From M55B120 sp965549355 (GTDB lineage: Bacteria; Actinomycetota; Humimicrobiia; Humimicrobiales; Humimicrobiaceae): a stretch of DNA of 41,254 bases. Made by a program: the position numbers and the translations under genes. The notes under the pieces are model-generated. The model ran no database searches and was not told the DNA's origin. It was given only the letters and a program-made list of their open reading frames with translations. The DNA lies in the NCBI GenBank assembly GCA_965549355.1, contig CBEVGD010000002.1:1-41254 (forward strand). The letters run 5' to 3'. Of the stretch, positions 14,936 to 23,700 are shown piece after piece. Numbering within the stretch: the stretch's first letter is position 1; every line of letters starts with the position of its first letter.

Positions 14936-16041
14936 AAGCGATCCTGATGCTTGAAGACGGAAAAGTATTTGAGGGTAAAAGTTTTGGATGCCGGGGAGAA
15001 GCGGTCGGGGAAGTTGTATTCAATACTTCAATGACCGGATATCAGGAAATACTGACGGATCCTTCATACTGTGAACAGATCGTTACAATGACATATCCCC
15101 AGATTGGAAATTATGGCATCAATTCAGAAGATACCGAATCGGGGAAGATACAGGCAAAGGGCTTTATTGTCCGCGAATATATGGACCATTACAGCAATTG
15201 GAAGGCGGAAGAGAGCCTGCAGGACTATTTTAAAAGGCATTCCATAATCGGCATATCCGATATAGATACCCGCCAACTCACAAAGCACATAAGGGAAGAG
15301 GGTGCCATGAAGGGTATCGTATCCACTGATACTCTTGACCGGGCGGCGCTGGCAGAAAAGCTTAAAAGCTATCCGGATATGGCCGGCAGGAATCTGGTCG
15401 ATATTGTGACCTGCGGCGGACCATATGTCTTCAATCCTCAAAAAACCGGACACGAATACACTATTGCTGCCTATGATTTTGGAATAAAGACAAATATTTT
15501 GAGATGCCTGGATGCGGCAGGATTTAATATTATGGTCATGCCGGCAAGTACACCGCCGGGAGAGCTGCTTAAAGATGGATTTGACGGAATACTTCTTTCA
15601 AATGGACCGGGAGATCCTGCAGCGGTCTCGTATGCGATTGAAAATATAAAAAAACTTGTGGGCAAAAAACCCATATTCGGCATATGCCTGGGGCATCAGC
15701 TGCTGGCCCTTGCACTCGGGGCAAAGACATATAAATTAAAATTCGGCCATCATGGAGCGAACCATCCTGTAAAGAATCTTGAAAACGGCGGGGTAGAGGT
15801 GACTACCCAGAACCACGGTTTTTCGGTGGATACAGATTCATTAGAAAGAGTCGGCACTTCTCACAGGGTGACCCATTTAAATCTTAATGATAATACCATA
15901 GAGGGTATTGAGTATCCTGAAGTTTCTGCATTTGCGGTTCAGCATCACCCGGAGGCGGGACCCGGCCCACATGACTCAAGATATATATTTAAGAGATTTA
16001 TGGAGCTTATTGATAACTTTAAAGCTAAGCCGGCCGGGTAG
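14932..16041 (+). CDS. carA: Carbamoyl-phosphate synthase small (glutaminase) chain
   Basis: This 369-residue subunit releases ammonia from glutamine for CarB. The N-terminal CPSase domain (about 1-140) is followed by a class I amidotransferase domain with the nucleophile Cys252 in GICLGHQLLALALG. The His339-x-Glu341 part of the triad is in QHHPEAGPGP. The TTG start overlaps the pyrC stop (TTGA), indicating translational coupling. Placement inside the pyr operon makes it part of the pyrimidine-dedicated synthase. Confidence 0.96.
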   Translation: MKAILMLEDGKVFEGKSFGCRGEAVGEVVFNTSMTGYQEILTDPSYCEQIVTMTYPQIGNYGINSEDTESGKIQAKGFIVREYMDHYSNWKAEESLQDYFKRHSIIGISDIDTRQLTKHIREEGAMKGIVSTDTLDRAALAEKLKSYPDMAGRNLVDIVTCGGPYVFNPQKTGHEYTIAAYDFGIKTNILRCLDAAGFNIMVMPASTPPGELLKDGFDGILLSNGPGDPAAVSYAIENIKKLVGKKPIFGICLGHQLLALALGAKTYKLKFGHHGANHPVKNLENGGVEVTTQNHGFSVDTDSLERVGTSHRVTHLNLNDNTIEGIEYPEVSAFAVQHHPEAGPGPHDSRYIFKRFMELIDNFKAKPAG

Positions 16042-16054
16042 ATAGAAAGGATAC

Positions 16055-19000
16055 ATGCCAAAGAGAAAAGACCTGAAAAAAATAATGCTGATAGGTTCGG
16101 GGCCTATAATAATAGGCCAGGCCTGTGAATTTGATTATTCCGGGACCCAGGCCTGCAAGGTGCTCAAGGAAGAAGGATACGAGGTCATACTGGTCAATTC
16201 AAATCCTGCGACCATTATGACTGATCCCGAGTTTGCCGATAAGACATATATAGAGCCATTGACTCCGGAATTTGTGGCAAAGATAATCAAAAAAGAAAAG
16301 CCGGATGCGATCCTTCCAACGCTTGGCGGCCAGACAGGCCTGAATATTGCAGTCATGCTTGCAGGCGACGGAGTGCTTGAGAAATATGGAGTCGAACTTC
16401 TCGGCGCCGATGTAGATGTCATCACAAAAGCAGAGGATAGGGAGAAGTTTAAAGATGCGATGGCGGCAATAGGCCTGTACGTACCTCCAAGCGGGTATGC
16501 ACATAATCTTTCGGAAGCGCTGAAGTTTGCAGACGAGCTTAAATATCCCCTGGTAGTAAGACCGAGCTTCACACTGGGCGGACTCGGGGGAGGAGTAGCT
16601 TTTAATAAAGAGGAATTTACAGAGACAGTGACCAGAGGCCTTGATCTGTCACCTACATCGGAGGTCCTGGTTGAAAAGTCTGTTGCCGGCTGGAAGGAAT
16701 TTGAGCTGGAAGTCATGAGGGACAAAAACGACAATGCCGTTATAGTATGCTCAATTGAAAACTTTGATCCAATGGGAGTACATACAGGAGACAGCATAAC
16801 TGTGGCGCCTGCCCAGACCCTCACCGATGCACAGTATCAGCTGATGAGAAATGCATCCCTTGATATCATGAGGGAAATCGGGGTTGAAACAGGCGGTTCC
16901 AATATACAGTTTGCAATCGATCCGGAAAATGGAAAGATGGCAGTGATCGAGATGAATCCCAGGGTATCAAGGAGCAGCGCACTGGCCTCGAAGGCTACAG
17001 GATTTCCAATAGCAAAGATAGCCACAAAGCTTGCGGTGGGATATACTCTTGATGAGATTCCCAATGATATAACCAAAAAGACACCGGCCTGCTTTGAGCC
17101 TTCCATAGACTATGTGGTTGTCAAATTTCCAAGATGGGCATTTGAAAAGTTTGCGGGCACCGATACATCGCTTACCACGAGGATGAAGTCAGTGGGAGAG
17201 GCGATGGCGATCGGAAGGACCTTCAAGGAAGCGCTACAGAAGGCAATAAGGTCACTTGAGATTGACCGCTATGGCCTGGGGTCCGATGGATTTAGCGAGA
17301 TAGAGGAAGAGCTCTTAAATGACAGGCTCTCTATTCCCAACCAGGACAGGGTGTTCTATATAAAGCATGCATTTGAAAATGGAAGAAGTGTCGAGGATAT
17401 TTTCAGCTATACTAAGATAGATCCCTGGTTCCTTAATAATATAAAGCAGCTGGTGGATTTCGAAAGACAGTTTGCCGGATGGGGGCTCAAGAATCTTGAG
17501 GCTCCGGTGCTGAGGGAAGCTAAAAGGTATGGCTATTCTGATCTCCAGCTGGCGCATCTCTGCAGATGCGGCGAGAGTGATATGCGCAAACTTAGAAAAA
17601 AGATGGATATAATTCCCACATTTAAGACTGTGGATACATGTGCAGCCGAGTTTGAAGCATATACGCCGTATTATTACTCGACTTATGAGAGCGAGGATGA
17701 GATCCTTCCAACGGAAAAGGAAAAAATAATTATACTTGGAAGCGGGCCCAATAGGATAGGGCAGGGGATAGAATTTGACTACTGCTGCGTGCATGCTTCT
17801 TATGCGCTCCATGACATGGGCTATGAGACAATAATGGTCAACTGCAATCCGGAGACTGTCAGTACCGATTATGATACATCGGACAGGTTGTATTTCGAGC
17901 CCCTGACCTTTGAGGATGTGATGAATATAATAGAAGCCGAAAAACCAAAAGGGGTGATAGTGCAGTTCGGCGGACAGACTCCTTTAAAGCTTGCTCTTTT
18001 TCTTCAGAAGGCGGGAGTAAATATACTCGGGACCTCTCCTGATTCAATAGACCTTGCCGAGGACAGGAAGAGATTTGGAGGCATGCTTAAAAGGCTTGAG
18101 ATACTGCAGCCCGAAAATGGAACCGCATTAAATGAGGCAGAGGCTGTAAAGGCAGCATCCTCAATTGGATATCCCGTGCTGCTAAGGCCCTCATATGTAC
18201 TTGGCGGCAGGGCCATGAGTATAGTATATAATGAAAAGAGCCTCAAAGATTATGTCAAAAATGCGGCAATCGTATCAAATGACAGGCCCATACTTGTAGA
18301 CAGGTTTCTGGAGAGGGCGATAGAAGTTGATGTGGATGCGATATATGACGGGGAAGAGATCTTTATAGGCGGGATAATGGAACATATAGAGGAAGCCGGG
18401 ATACATTCGGGAGACAGCGCCTGCGTTATACCTGCATTTACGCTTAGTGATAGGACGATTGAGACTATAAGGGATTATACCTTAAAGATGGCGCGTGAGC
18501 TCAAAGTGGTCGGCCTTATAAATATACAGTATGCAGTAAAGGATGGAAAGGTCTATGTATTGGAGGCAAATCCCAGGGCTTCAAGGACTGTGCCATTTGT
18601 CAGCAAATCAACAGGGGTCCCCATGGCAAAGATCGCTTCCAGGGTGCTTGCCGGAATGAAGCTCGGGGACCAGGATTTTGATAGGGTGGATCCTACAAAG
18701 CTTGATTATTTCAGCATAAAAGAAGCTGTTCTTCCATTTAACCGATTCCCGGGAGTGGATACAATACTCGGACCCGAAATGAAGTCAACTGGCGAGGTGA
18801 TGGGAATAGATCCTGATTTTGGCATTGCATTTGCAAAGACCCAGATATCTACTAATCAGACATTTCCGACATCCGGATCTGTATTCATATCTGTAAGCGA
18901 TAAGGACAAGGACCTTATAGTCGATATTGCAAAGAAGTTTTCGGAAATGGACTTTAAGATAATATCCACCAGCGGGACAGGCGATATTCTTACAGGAAAC

Positions 19001-19117
19001 GGGATAAAGACAGATAGGGTTCTAAAGATAAGAGAAGGCAGGCCCAATGTCATAGATATGATAAAAAACGGGGAGATAGACCTTATAATCAATACGCCGG
19101 AGGGAGGCAGCGCCTGA
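16055..19117 (+). CDS. carB: Carbamoyl-phosphate synthase large chain, ended early by an in-frame TGA
   Basis: The protein makes carbamoyl phosphate from bicarbonate, ammonia and two ATP. Both homologous halves are complete: GSGPIIIGQACEFDYSGTQ and the first ATP-grasp domain, then GSGPNRIGQGIEFDYCCVHA and the second ATP-grasp domain. The C-terminal allosteric MGS-like domain starts near residue 940 (GSVFISVSDKDKDL). It stops at TGA 19115-19117 after 1020 residues, just after NTPEGGSA. The same frame continues without another stop to TAA at 19262-19264, adding SDGYYMRTAAILYNVPS and about 32 more residues that match the normal family end. The full length would be about 1069 residues, as in other CarB proteins. 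The TGA sits where the family usually has Arg. Confidence 0.95.
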   Translation: MPKRKDLKKIMLIGSGPIIIGQACEFDYSGTQACKVLKEEGYEVILVNSNPATIMTDPEFADKTYIEPLTPEFVAKIIKKEKPDAILPTLGGQTGLNIAVMLAGDGVLEKYGVELLGADVDVITKAEDREKFKDAMAAIGLYVPPSGYAHNLSEALKFADELKYPLVVRPSFTLGGLGGGVAFNKEEFTETVTRGLDLSPTSEVLVEKSVAGWKEFELEVMRDKNDNAVIVCSIENFDPMGVHTGDSITVAPAQTLTDAQYQLMRNASLDIMREIGVETGGSNIQFAIDPENGKMAVIEMNPRVSRSSALASKATGFPIAKIATKLAVGYTLDEIPNDITKKTPACFEPSIDYVVVKFPRWAFEKFAGTDTSLTTRMKSVGEAMAIGRTFKEALQKAIRSLEIDRYGLGSDGFSEIEEELLNDRLSIPNQDRVFYIKHAFENGRSVEDIFSYTKIDPWFLNNIKQLVDFERQFAGWGLKNLEAPVLREAKRYGYSDLQLAHLCRCGESDMRKLRKKMDIIPTFKTVDTCAAEFEAYTPYYYSTYESEDEILPTEKEKIIILGSGPNRIGQGIEFDYCCVHASYALHDMGYETIMVNCNPETVSTDYDTSDRLYFEPLTFEDVMNIIEAEKPKGVIVQFGGQTPLKLALFLQKAGVNILGTSPDSIDLAEDRKRFGGMLKRLEILQPENGTALNEAEAVKAASSIGYPVLLRPSYVLGGRAMSIVYNEKSLKDYVKNAAIVSNDRPILVDRFLERAIEVDVDAIYDGEEIFIGGIMEHIEEAGIHSGDSACVIPAFTLSDRTIETIRDYTLKMARELKVVGLINIQYAVKDGKVYVLEANPRASRTVPFVSKSTGVPMAKIASRVLAGMKLGDQDFDRVDPTKLDYFSIKEAVLPFNRFPGVDTILGPEMKSTGEVMGIDPDFGIAFAKTQISTNQTFPTSGSVFISVSDKDKDLIVDIAKKFSEMDFKIISTSGTGDILTGNGIKTDRVLKIREGRPNVIDMIKNGEIDLIINTPEGGSA

Positions 19118-19264
19118 AGCGACGGCTATTATATGAGGACGGCTGCGATCCTGTATAATGTTCCTTCCATAACAACTCTTTCTGCTGCGTCGGCGCTTCT
19201 GCAGGGTATTGAAGAAATGAGGAAAAACCCTGAAGTAAAGGTTAAAGCTATACAGGAATATTAA
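19118..19264 (+). pseudogene. carB: Remainder of carB beyond the in-frame TGA
   Basis: Forty-eight sense codons continue the carB frame: SDGYYMRTAAILYNVPSI, then TTLSAASALLQGIEEMR and KVKAIQEY. These match the last part of the MGS domain of CarB, including the SDGY and LSAASALLQGIE stretches. The terminal TAA at 19262-19264 overlaps the pyrK ATG by one base, the normal junction in this operon. The stretch looks under protein-coding constraint rather than decayed. It may be reached by readthrough, or the TGA may be a point mutation or base-call error. Confidence 0.85.
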
Positions 19265-20055
19265 TGAGATTATTAAAGAGTGAAATACTTTCCAATGAAA
19301 GATACGGGCCTGACATTTATAGGATGGAGATCTTTGCGCCGCATATTGTAAAGAGCATAAAAGCGGGTCAGTTTGTAAATATGAAGTGTTGCCCGGAGGG
19401 TTCAAGGGATCCGCTTCTGAGAAGACCCTTTTCCGTATTTGATATAGAGAAGAAATTTAAGGTATTCTCTATACTGTACCTGGTGAAGGGCAAAGGCACC
19501 AGATATATGGCATCTCTTAAAAATGGCGATATAGTTGATTTTGCCGGACCTCTTGGAAATCCCGCAGGACTCAATGCTGCTGCGGGCAATATCCTTCTGA
19601 TCGGCGGCGGAATGGGTATGGCGCCGCTCAACCTTATCTCAAAGCTTGCCACCGGATCCGGCAAAAATGTGATGGTACTGGCTGGTTTTAAAGACAGCAG
19701 CCTTCTCAGATGGGAGAGGGACCTGGTAAGGATGGGTGTAAAGTACAGGATATTCACTGAGGATGGGTCCTGGGGAGAGATGGGAATGGTATGCGACCAT
19801 ATTTTTGATGAGCCGGGAATATACCGGAACTATGATGTATATTGCTGCGGGCCCGAAGCAATGCTTAAGGTCCTGCAGAAAGAGCTGGGAAAGGAAAATA
19901 TCTCTGCTACGGCACTTTTTGAGGAAAAAATGGCCTGCGGTATCGGAGTCTGCAATGGCTGCGCCATAAGGATAAAGAGGGGAACCGGCACCAGGTATCT
20001 CAGAGTATGCAAAGAGGGTCCTGCATTTAAATTATCGGAGGTTGTATTTGACTGA
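19264..20055 (+). CDS. pyrK: Dihydroorotate dehydrogenase electron-transfer subunit
   Basis: This 263-residue iron-sulfur flavoprotein passes electrons from dihydroorotate, via FMN in PyrD, to NAD. The FAD site (LLRRPFSVFD), the NAD-binding loop (LIGGGMGMAPL) and four [2Fe-2S] cysteines (C225, C230, C233, C249 in CGIGVCNGC...C) are all present. The start overlaps the TAA that ends the extended carB frame. Its presence shows a class 1B, NAD-linked enzyme, typical of anaerobes and Gram-positive bacteria. Confidence 0.96.
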   Translation: MRLLKSEILSNERYGPDIYRMEIFAPHIVKSIKAGQFVNMKCCPEGSRDPLLRRPFSVFDIEKKFKVFSILYLVKGKGTRYMASLKNGDIVDFAGPLGNPAGLNAAAGNILLIGGGMGMAPLNLISKLATGSGKNVMVLAGFKDSSLLRWERDLVRMGVKYRIFTEDGSWGEMGMVCDHIFDEPGIYRNYDVYCCGPEAMLKVLQKELGKENISATALFEEKMACGIGVCNGCAIRIKRGTGTRYLRVCKEGPAFKLSEVVFD

Positions 20056-21049
20056 TAGATTATTTGACTGGGAAGATATAGACAAAGATGCGGAAGACAA
20101 TACTTCTTTTAATGGGAGTCCTTCCGGAAGCGATCCGGATATGTCGGTGGACCTTGGAAGGATAAAACTTGCAAATCCAATAATAACCTGTTCGGGAACA
20201 TTCTCCCACGGAGAGGAGCACCAGCCTTTTTATGATATTTCTATACTGGGTGCGGTGACCACAAAAAGTTATTCACTGAAGTCCAGAAAAGGAAACCCTC
20301 CTCCGAGGGTATGTGAAACGCCGGCAGGGCTCTTAAATTCGATAGGCCTTCAAAATGAGGGCATCGATGCATTTATAGGCTCCCATCTAAGACAGATGAA
20401 TGAGGCTGGAGCCAAAATAATACTCAGCATATTCGGCCGCGATGCTGAAGAGTTTAAAAAAGTCGCATTGAAGGTGCTTGATGTAAAATCGGAGATACTT
20501 GCTGTGGAGCTTAATCTCTCATGTCCGAATATTGAAAGGGGCGGGATTTCTTTTTGTGCGATACCCGAAGAGGTCGAGAAGGTCGTTGATGGGGTGGTTT
20601 CCATGCTTGATGTGCCCGTAATAGCCAAACTATCTCCAAATCATGATAATATAATACAGTCTGCTATAATGGCGAGAAAAGCAGGGGCAGAGGCTCTTTC
20701 AGTGGTCAATACTATTGTAGGGATGGCTGTGGACATAGAGACAGCAAGGCCGCTTTTGGGAAATATAACCGGCGGCCTTTCAGGTCCCGCTATAAAGCCT
20801 GTGGCACTGGTGAAGGTATATGAGCTTGCAGAGGAAGACATACTTCCGATAATAGGCATGGGAGGAATATTCGACTACCGGGATGTGCTGGAGTTTATGA
20901 TAGTGGGCGCCTCTGCTATCAGCCTGGGTACAGTCAATCTTGTCGATTATGATGCAGGGAAAAAGATACTGGCAGATCTTAAGAATTATCTGGCAAAGAA
21001 AAAGATAGAAAGTATTAAAAGTATCATAGGAAGGTTAGAGGGGACTTGA
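20048..21049 (+). CDS. pyrD: Dihydroorotate dehydrogenase catalytic subunit, class 1B
   Basis: The FMN enzyme oxidises dihydroorotate to orotate. Typical segments are ETPAGLLNSIGLQNEGID (split over the substrate loop), LNLSCPNIERGG, KLSPNHDNI, VVNTIVGMA and the phosphate-binding GMGGIFDYRDVLEF. TTG at 20048 is 6 nt after GGAGG and is preferred over the TTG at 20042. It gives a 31-residue acidic N-terminal extension before the usual start. The ATG at 20141 would remove that extension and also has a GGAAG upstream. Overlap with pyrK fits a PyrK2D2 complex. The TGA stop overlaps the TTG of pyrF. Confidence 0.94.
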   Translation: MTDRLFDWEDIDKDAEDNTSFNGSPSGSDPDMSVDLGRIKLANPIITCSGTFSHGEEHQPFYDISILGAVTTKSYSLKSRKGNPPPRVCETPAGLLNSIGLQNEGIDAFIGSHLRQMNEAGAKIILSIFGRDAEEFKKVALKVLDVKSEILAVELNLSCPNIERGGISFCAIPEEVEKVVDGVVSMLDVPVIAKLSPNHDNIIQSAIMARKAGAEALSVVNTIVGMAVDIETARPLLGNITGGLSGPAIKPVALVKVYELAEEDILPIIGMGGIFDYRDVLEFMIVGASAISLGTVNLVDYDAGKKILADLKNYLAKKKIESIKSIIGRLEGT

Positions 21050-21789
21050 AAAAAAGAAAACTTAAACTGGCCGACCGCCTTATAGCGGTTATCGATGTGA
21101 ATAAAAAAAGCGGGCTCAAAAGGATACTTTCAGGAATCGGAGGGAAAGTGTCGACAGTCAAGCTGGGCCTTGAGATGATATACAGCGCCGGTACCGGCGT
21201 GGTGGGTATTGCAAGAAGGTCGGGATATGATGTGATGCTGGATGCAAAGCTAATGGATATACCCAATACCGTAAGGGGAGCATCTCTTGCAATAGGAAAG
21301 CTCGGGCCCTCAATCGTTACCATCCATACTCTCGGAGGCAAAAAGATGATAGAGGCTTCCCTTGAAGCACTGAAGGAGCAGTCAGCAAAGGATCTGGCCA
21401 TAAGGCCCCTTCTTTTCGGGGTGACGGTGCTTACGAGCCTTGATGACGGCGATCTCAGGGAAATGGGGTTTGGCGGCGGCTATCTTGCCACCGTAAAAAG
21501 ACTTGCCGGCCTTGCACTTGAAAGCGGAGCGGACGGCATAATATGCTCACCCGGGGAAGTGAGCCCGCTGAGGGAAGAATTCGGTGAAGATTTCTTCATT
21601 GCGACTCCCGGGATAAGGCTCGGCAAAGACAGCGCAGGGGACCAGAAAAGGGTCAATACTCCGGAAGAAGCGATCTCTTCCGGTGCCGATATGATCATAG
21701 CGGGCCGCTCCATAACCCAAAAATCCGATATTGGAGCTGCTGTAGATATTTTCCTAAAAGAGATAAAAAATGCATTAAACGCGTATTAA
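21046..21789 (+). CDS. pyrF: Orotidine 5'-phosphate decarboxylase
   Basis: This 247-residue enzyme makes UMP from OMP. The catalytic Asp-x-Lys-x-x-Asp array is D66, K68 and D71 in LDAKLMDIPNTV. The C-terminal phosphate site reads IIAGRSIT. The TTG start overlaps the pyrD stop as TTGA, the same junction type as pyrC/carA. Length is in the bacterial group 1 range. Confidence 0.95.
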   Translation: MKKRKLKLADRLIAVIDVNKKSGLKRILSGIGGKVSTVKLGLEMIYSAGTGVVGIARRSGYDVMLDAKLMDIPNTVRGASLAIGKLGPSIVTIHTLGGKKMIEASLEALKEQSAKDLAIRPLLFGVTVLTSLDDGDLREMGFGGGYLATVKRLAGLALESGADGIICSPGEVSPLREEFGEDFFIATPGIRLGKDSAGDQKRVNTPEEAISSGADMIIAGRSITQKSDIGAAVDIFLKEIKNALNAY

Positions 21790-21808
21790 AAGGAAGGAAA
21801 AAATTATT

Positions 21809-22414
21809 ATGCTAAGAGTTATCAGCCAGGCCGAGGGGCTTGATGTACTTAAGCTGTTTAAAGATTCAGGAGCAATACTCGAAGGCCATTTCAAGCTTAC
21901 ATCCGGATATCATAGCGAAGCATATATGCAATGTGCGTCTCTTCTTAAGTATCCTGATAGAGCCGCTCTTCTTGCGGATGCCGCCTGCAGCATGATGGGG
22001 AAAGAAATAGATCTTAAAAGCATAGACACAATTATAGCTCCGGCGGTGGGCGGGATCCTGTGGGGATATATGCTGGCCGACAGTATTGGGTGCAGGATGA
22101 TCTTTACTGAGAGAAAAGATGGAAATATGGAGCTCGGAAGAGGATTCGATATCAAAAAAGGTGAAAAGGTGATTATTGCTGAGGATGTGATCACAACCGG
22201 CGGTTCGGTAAAGGAAGTCATAAAGATATGCAGGGAAATGGGCGGGGACATAAAGGCTGTAGCAGTAATGGCGGACCGGAACTCCGGATTTGATCCCGGC
22301 TATCCCTATTATAATATGATCAAGATCGATATGGAAAAATATGATCCTGATAATTGCCCGCTGTGCAAAAATAATATCCCGGTGATCTATCACGGGAGCA
22401 GAAAAAACCGGTAA
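21809..22414 (+). CDS. pyrE: Orotate phosphoribosyltransferase
   Basis: This 201-residue enzyme joins orotate and PRPP to give OMP. The PRPP-binding motif VIIAEDVITTGGSV is clear, and GHFKLTSGYHSEAYMQC is the expected N-terminal substrate region. APAVGGILWGYMLA is also typical. The ribosome site AGGAAGG lies about 12 nt from the ATG. Last gene of the operon; its stop codon lies within the loop side of the terminator at 22402-22432. Confidence 0.96.
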   Translation: MLRVISQAEGLDVLKLFKDSGAILEGHFKLTSGYHSEAYMQCASLLKYPDRAALLADAACSMMGKEIDLKSIDTIIAPAVGGILWGYMLADSIGCRMIFTERKDGNMELGRGFDIKKGEKVIIAEDVITTGGSVKEVIKICREMGGDIKAVAVMADRNSGFDPGYPYYNMIKIDMEKYDPDNCPLCKNNIPVIYHGSRKNR

Positions 22415-22432
22415 GAAAGCTTCCGGTTTTTT
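22402..22432 (+). terminator. Intrinsic terminator of the pyr operon, overlapping the pyrE stop
   Basis: AAAAAACCGG at 22402-22411 pairs with CCGGTTTTTT at 22423-22432, and AAG/CTT extends the stem inside. The pyrE TAA is at 22412-22414. The A-run and T-run make it work in either direction. Confidence 0.85.
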
Positions 22433-22470
22433 AAATAACCGGATTTAAATATAAATCTCAAATAATTATA

Positions 22471-22499
22471 TTGAAAAACTATATATATATTTGTATACT
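22471..22499 (+). promoter_or_regulatory. Promoter for the mihF-gmk-rpoZ group
   Basis: TTGAAA at 22471-22476 and TATACT at 22494-22499 are separated by exactly 17 bp. The predicted start near 22506 leaves a leader of about 30 nt before the ATG at 22537. Confidence 0.65.
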
Positions 22500-22536
22500 C
22501 TAGACTATCTATCCAGTTATGTTCAAAGGAGCTTTA

Positions 22537-22863
22537 ATGGCTTTAACGGGCTTGAGTGATGAGGCCAGGAAAAGGGGTCTGGAAAAAGCGCGCCTGGTTC
22601 GCAAGAAAAGATCCGAAGTAAAGGATCGATTAAAGAAGGGAAAGATAAGCGTCAATGCCCTTTTTAGAGACAGGAAGCTTTTTGATGAGTATATTGCCGG
22701 CATGAAAGTCTTAAGCATTATCAGCTCGCTTCCAGGCAATGGCAAATTGCATGCTGTAGAAGTCCTTAAAAAGTTGAATATAAATCACCATAAAAAAATG
22801 GGCGGACTGGGTAAAAACCAGAAAGCCAGTTTTTTTGAGTATTTCAATATCACAGAGTCTTAA
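22537..22863 (+). CDS. mihF: Actinobacterial-type integration host factor (mIHF)
   Basis: This 108-residue protein begins MALTGLSDEARKRGLEKAR and has basic helices (VRKKRSEVKDRLKKGKI). The C-terminal half contains LSIISSLPGNGKLHAVEVLKKLNI and GGLGKNQKASF, the helix-two-turn-helix part of actinobacterial mIHF. The ATG at 22537 follows AAAGGAG at 6 nt, so the ATG at 22519 is rejected. In Actinobacteria mIHF is a nucleoid protein and lies directly before gmk, as here. Its presence is one of the best taxonomic clues in the window. Confidence 0.92.
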   Translation: MALTGLSDEARKRGLEKARLVRKKRSEVKDRLKKGKISVNALFRDRKLFDEYIAGMKVLSIISSLPGNGKLHAVEVLKKLNINHHKKMGGLGKNQKASFFEYFNITES

Positions 22864-22874
22864 AGTTTATATAG

Positions 22875-23456
22875 ATGACAGGTATCAATGAAGCCAGATT
22901 GTTTGTAATCTCCGGTCCGTCCGGCTCAGGTAAGAGCAGTTTGATCTCGGATGTCTTAAAATATTTAAAAGATTTTGAGAAGTCTGTCTCGGCTACCACG
23001 AGACCAAAGAGAAAGGGCGAGACTCAGGGGGAGCAATATCATTTCATAACAGAGGAAGAATTCGAAGATCTTATTAAAAAGGGAAACTTTCTCGAATGGG
23101 CCAAATACTCCGGATATTATTACGGGACCCCGAAAGAGCCGGTATGTAAAAAGCTTGCGGCAGGGGTCAATATAATACTGGAGATCGAGGTGCAGGGCGC
23201 TATCCAGATAAAGGAAAAGGCGGACGATGCTTTCTATATATTTATACTTACAACCGCAGTAGAGGAGCTCAGAAGAAGACTCATAAAGAGGGGGACAGAC
23301 GAGCCGGGCGAAATAGAAAAGAGGCTCAAAATAGCCAGGAAGGAACTGGAGTATAAGAAACATTATGATTGCATAATTGTCAATAATAACTATAATGAAG
23401 CTTTGCAAAATCTAAAAATCGTACTAGAAAATGAAGCAGGGAAGGGAACAGAATAG
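22875..23456 (+). CDS. gmk: Guanylate kinase
   Basis: This 193-residue kinase phosphorylates GMP to GDP. The P-loop ISGPSGSGKSSL is near residue 12-22. The GMP-binding ATTRPKRKGETQGEQYHFI region and the lid with RRLIKRGTDEPGEIEKR are typical. No strong ribosome site precedes the ATG, 11 nt after mihF. The TAG stop overlaps the rpoZ GTG by one base. Confidence 0.96.
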   Translation: MTGINEARLFVISGPSGSGKSSLISDVLKYLKDFEKSVSATTRPKRKGETQGEQYHFITEEEFEDLIKKGNFLEWAKYSGYYYGTPKEPVCKKLAAGVNIILEIEVQGAIQIKEKADDAFYIFILTTAVEELRRRLIKRGTDEPGEIEKRLKIARKELEYKKHYDCIIVNNNYNEALQNLKIVLENEAGKGTE

Positions 23457-23698
23457 TGAAGATACAGTTTTTCGATGAATATGAAAAAGATATAAAAAGT
23501 AAGTACAAACTATGTGTAGCGGTTTCCGGGAGGGCAAGGGAACTCGGAGACTATTTTGCTGCAGCAAGGAATATGGAAAGGGTCAATATAGTGAAGCCGC
23601 TTGTAGATACGGACTCAGAGGATCCTCTTGAAATATCCTTTGATGAACTTAAAGAAAAAAAGATAGAGTTTGGCAATAAAAAAGAGGAAGAAAAATAA
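23456..23698 (+). CDS. rpoZ: RNA polymerase omega subunit
   Basis: This 80-residue protein carries the omega core SKYKLCVAVSGRARELGDYF and the actinobacterial-like KPLVDTDSEDPLEISFDELKEKKIEF segment. GTG start overlaps the gmk stop. Omega helps assemble beta-prime into RNA polymerase. Position between gmk and coaBC is the standard one. Confidence 0.9.
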   Translation: MKIQFFDEYEKDIKSKYKLCVAVSGRARELGDYFAAARNMERVNIVKPLVDTDSEDPLEISFDELKEKKIEFGNKKEEEK

Positions 23699-23700
23699 TC

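Noticed and set aside
16135..16824. 229-codon minus-strand frame opposite carB
   Set aside because: Compositional shadow of a highly conserved ATP-grasp gene, without motifs or a start signal.
19085..19264. Selenocysteine insertion at the carB TGA
   Set aside because: The family position is Arg, not Cys or a redox site, and no obvious SECIS-type hairpin was seen right after the TGA.
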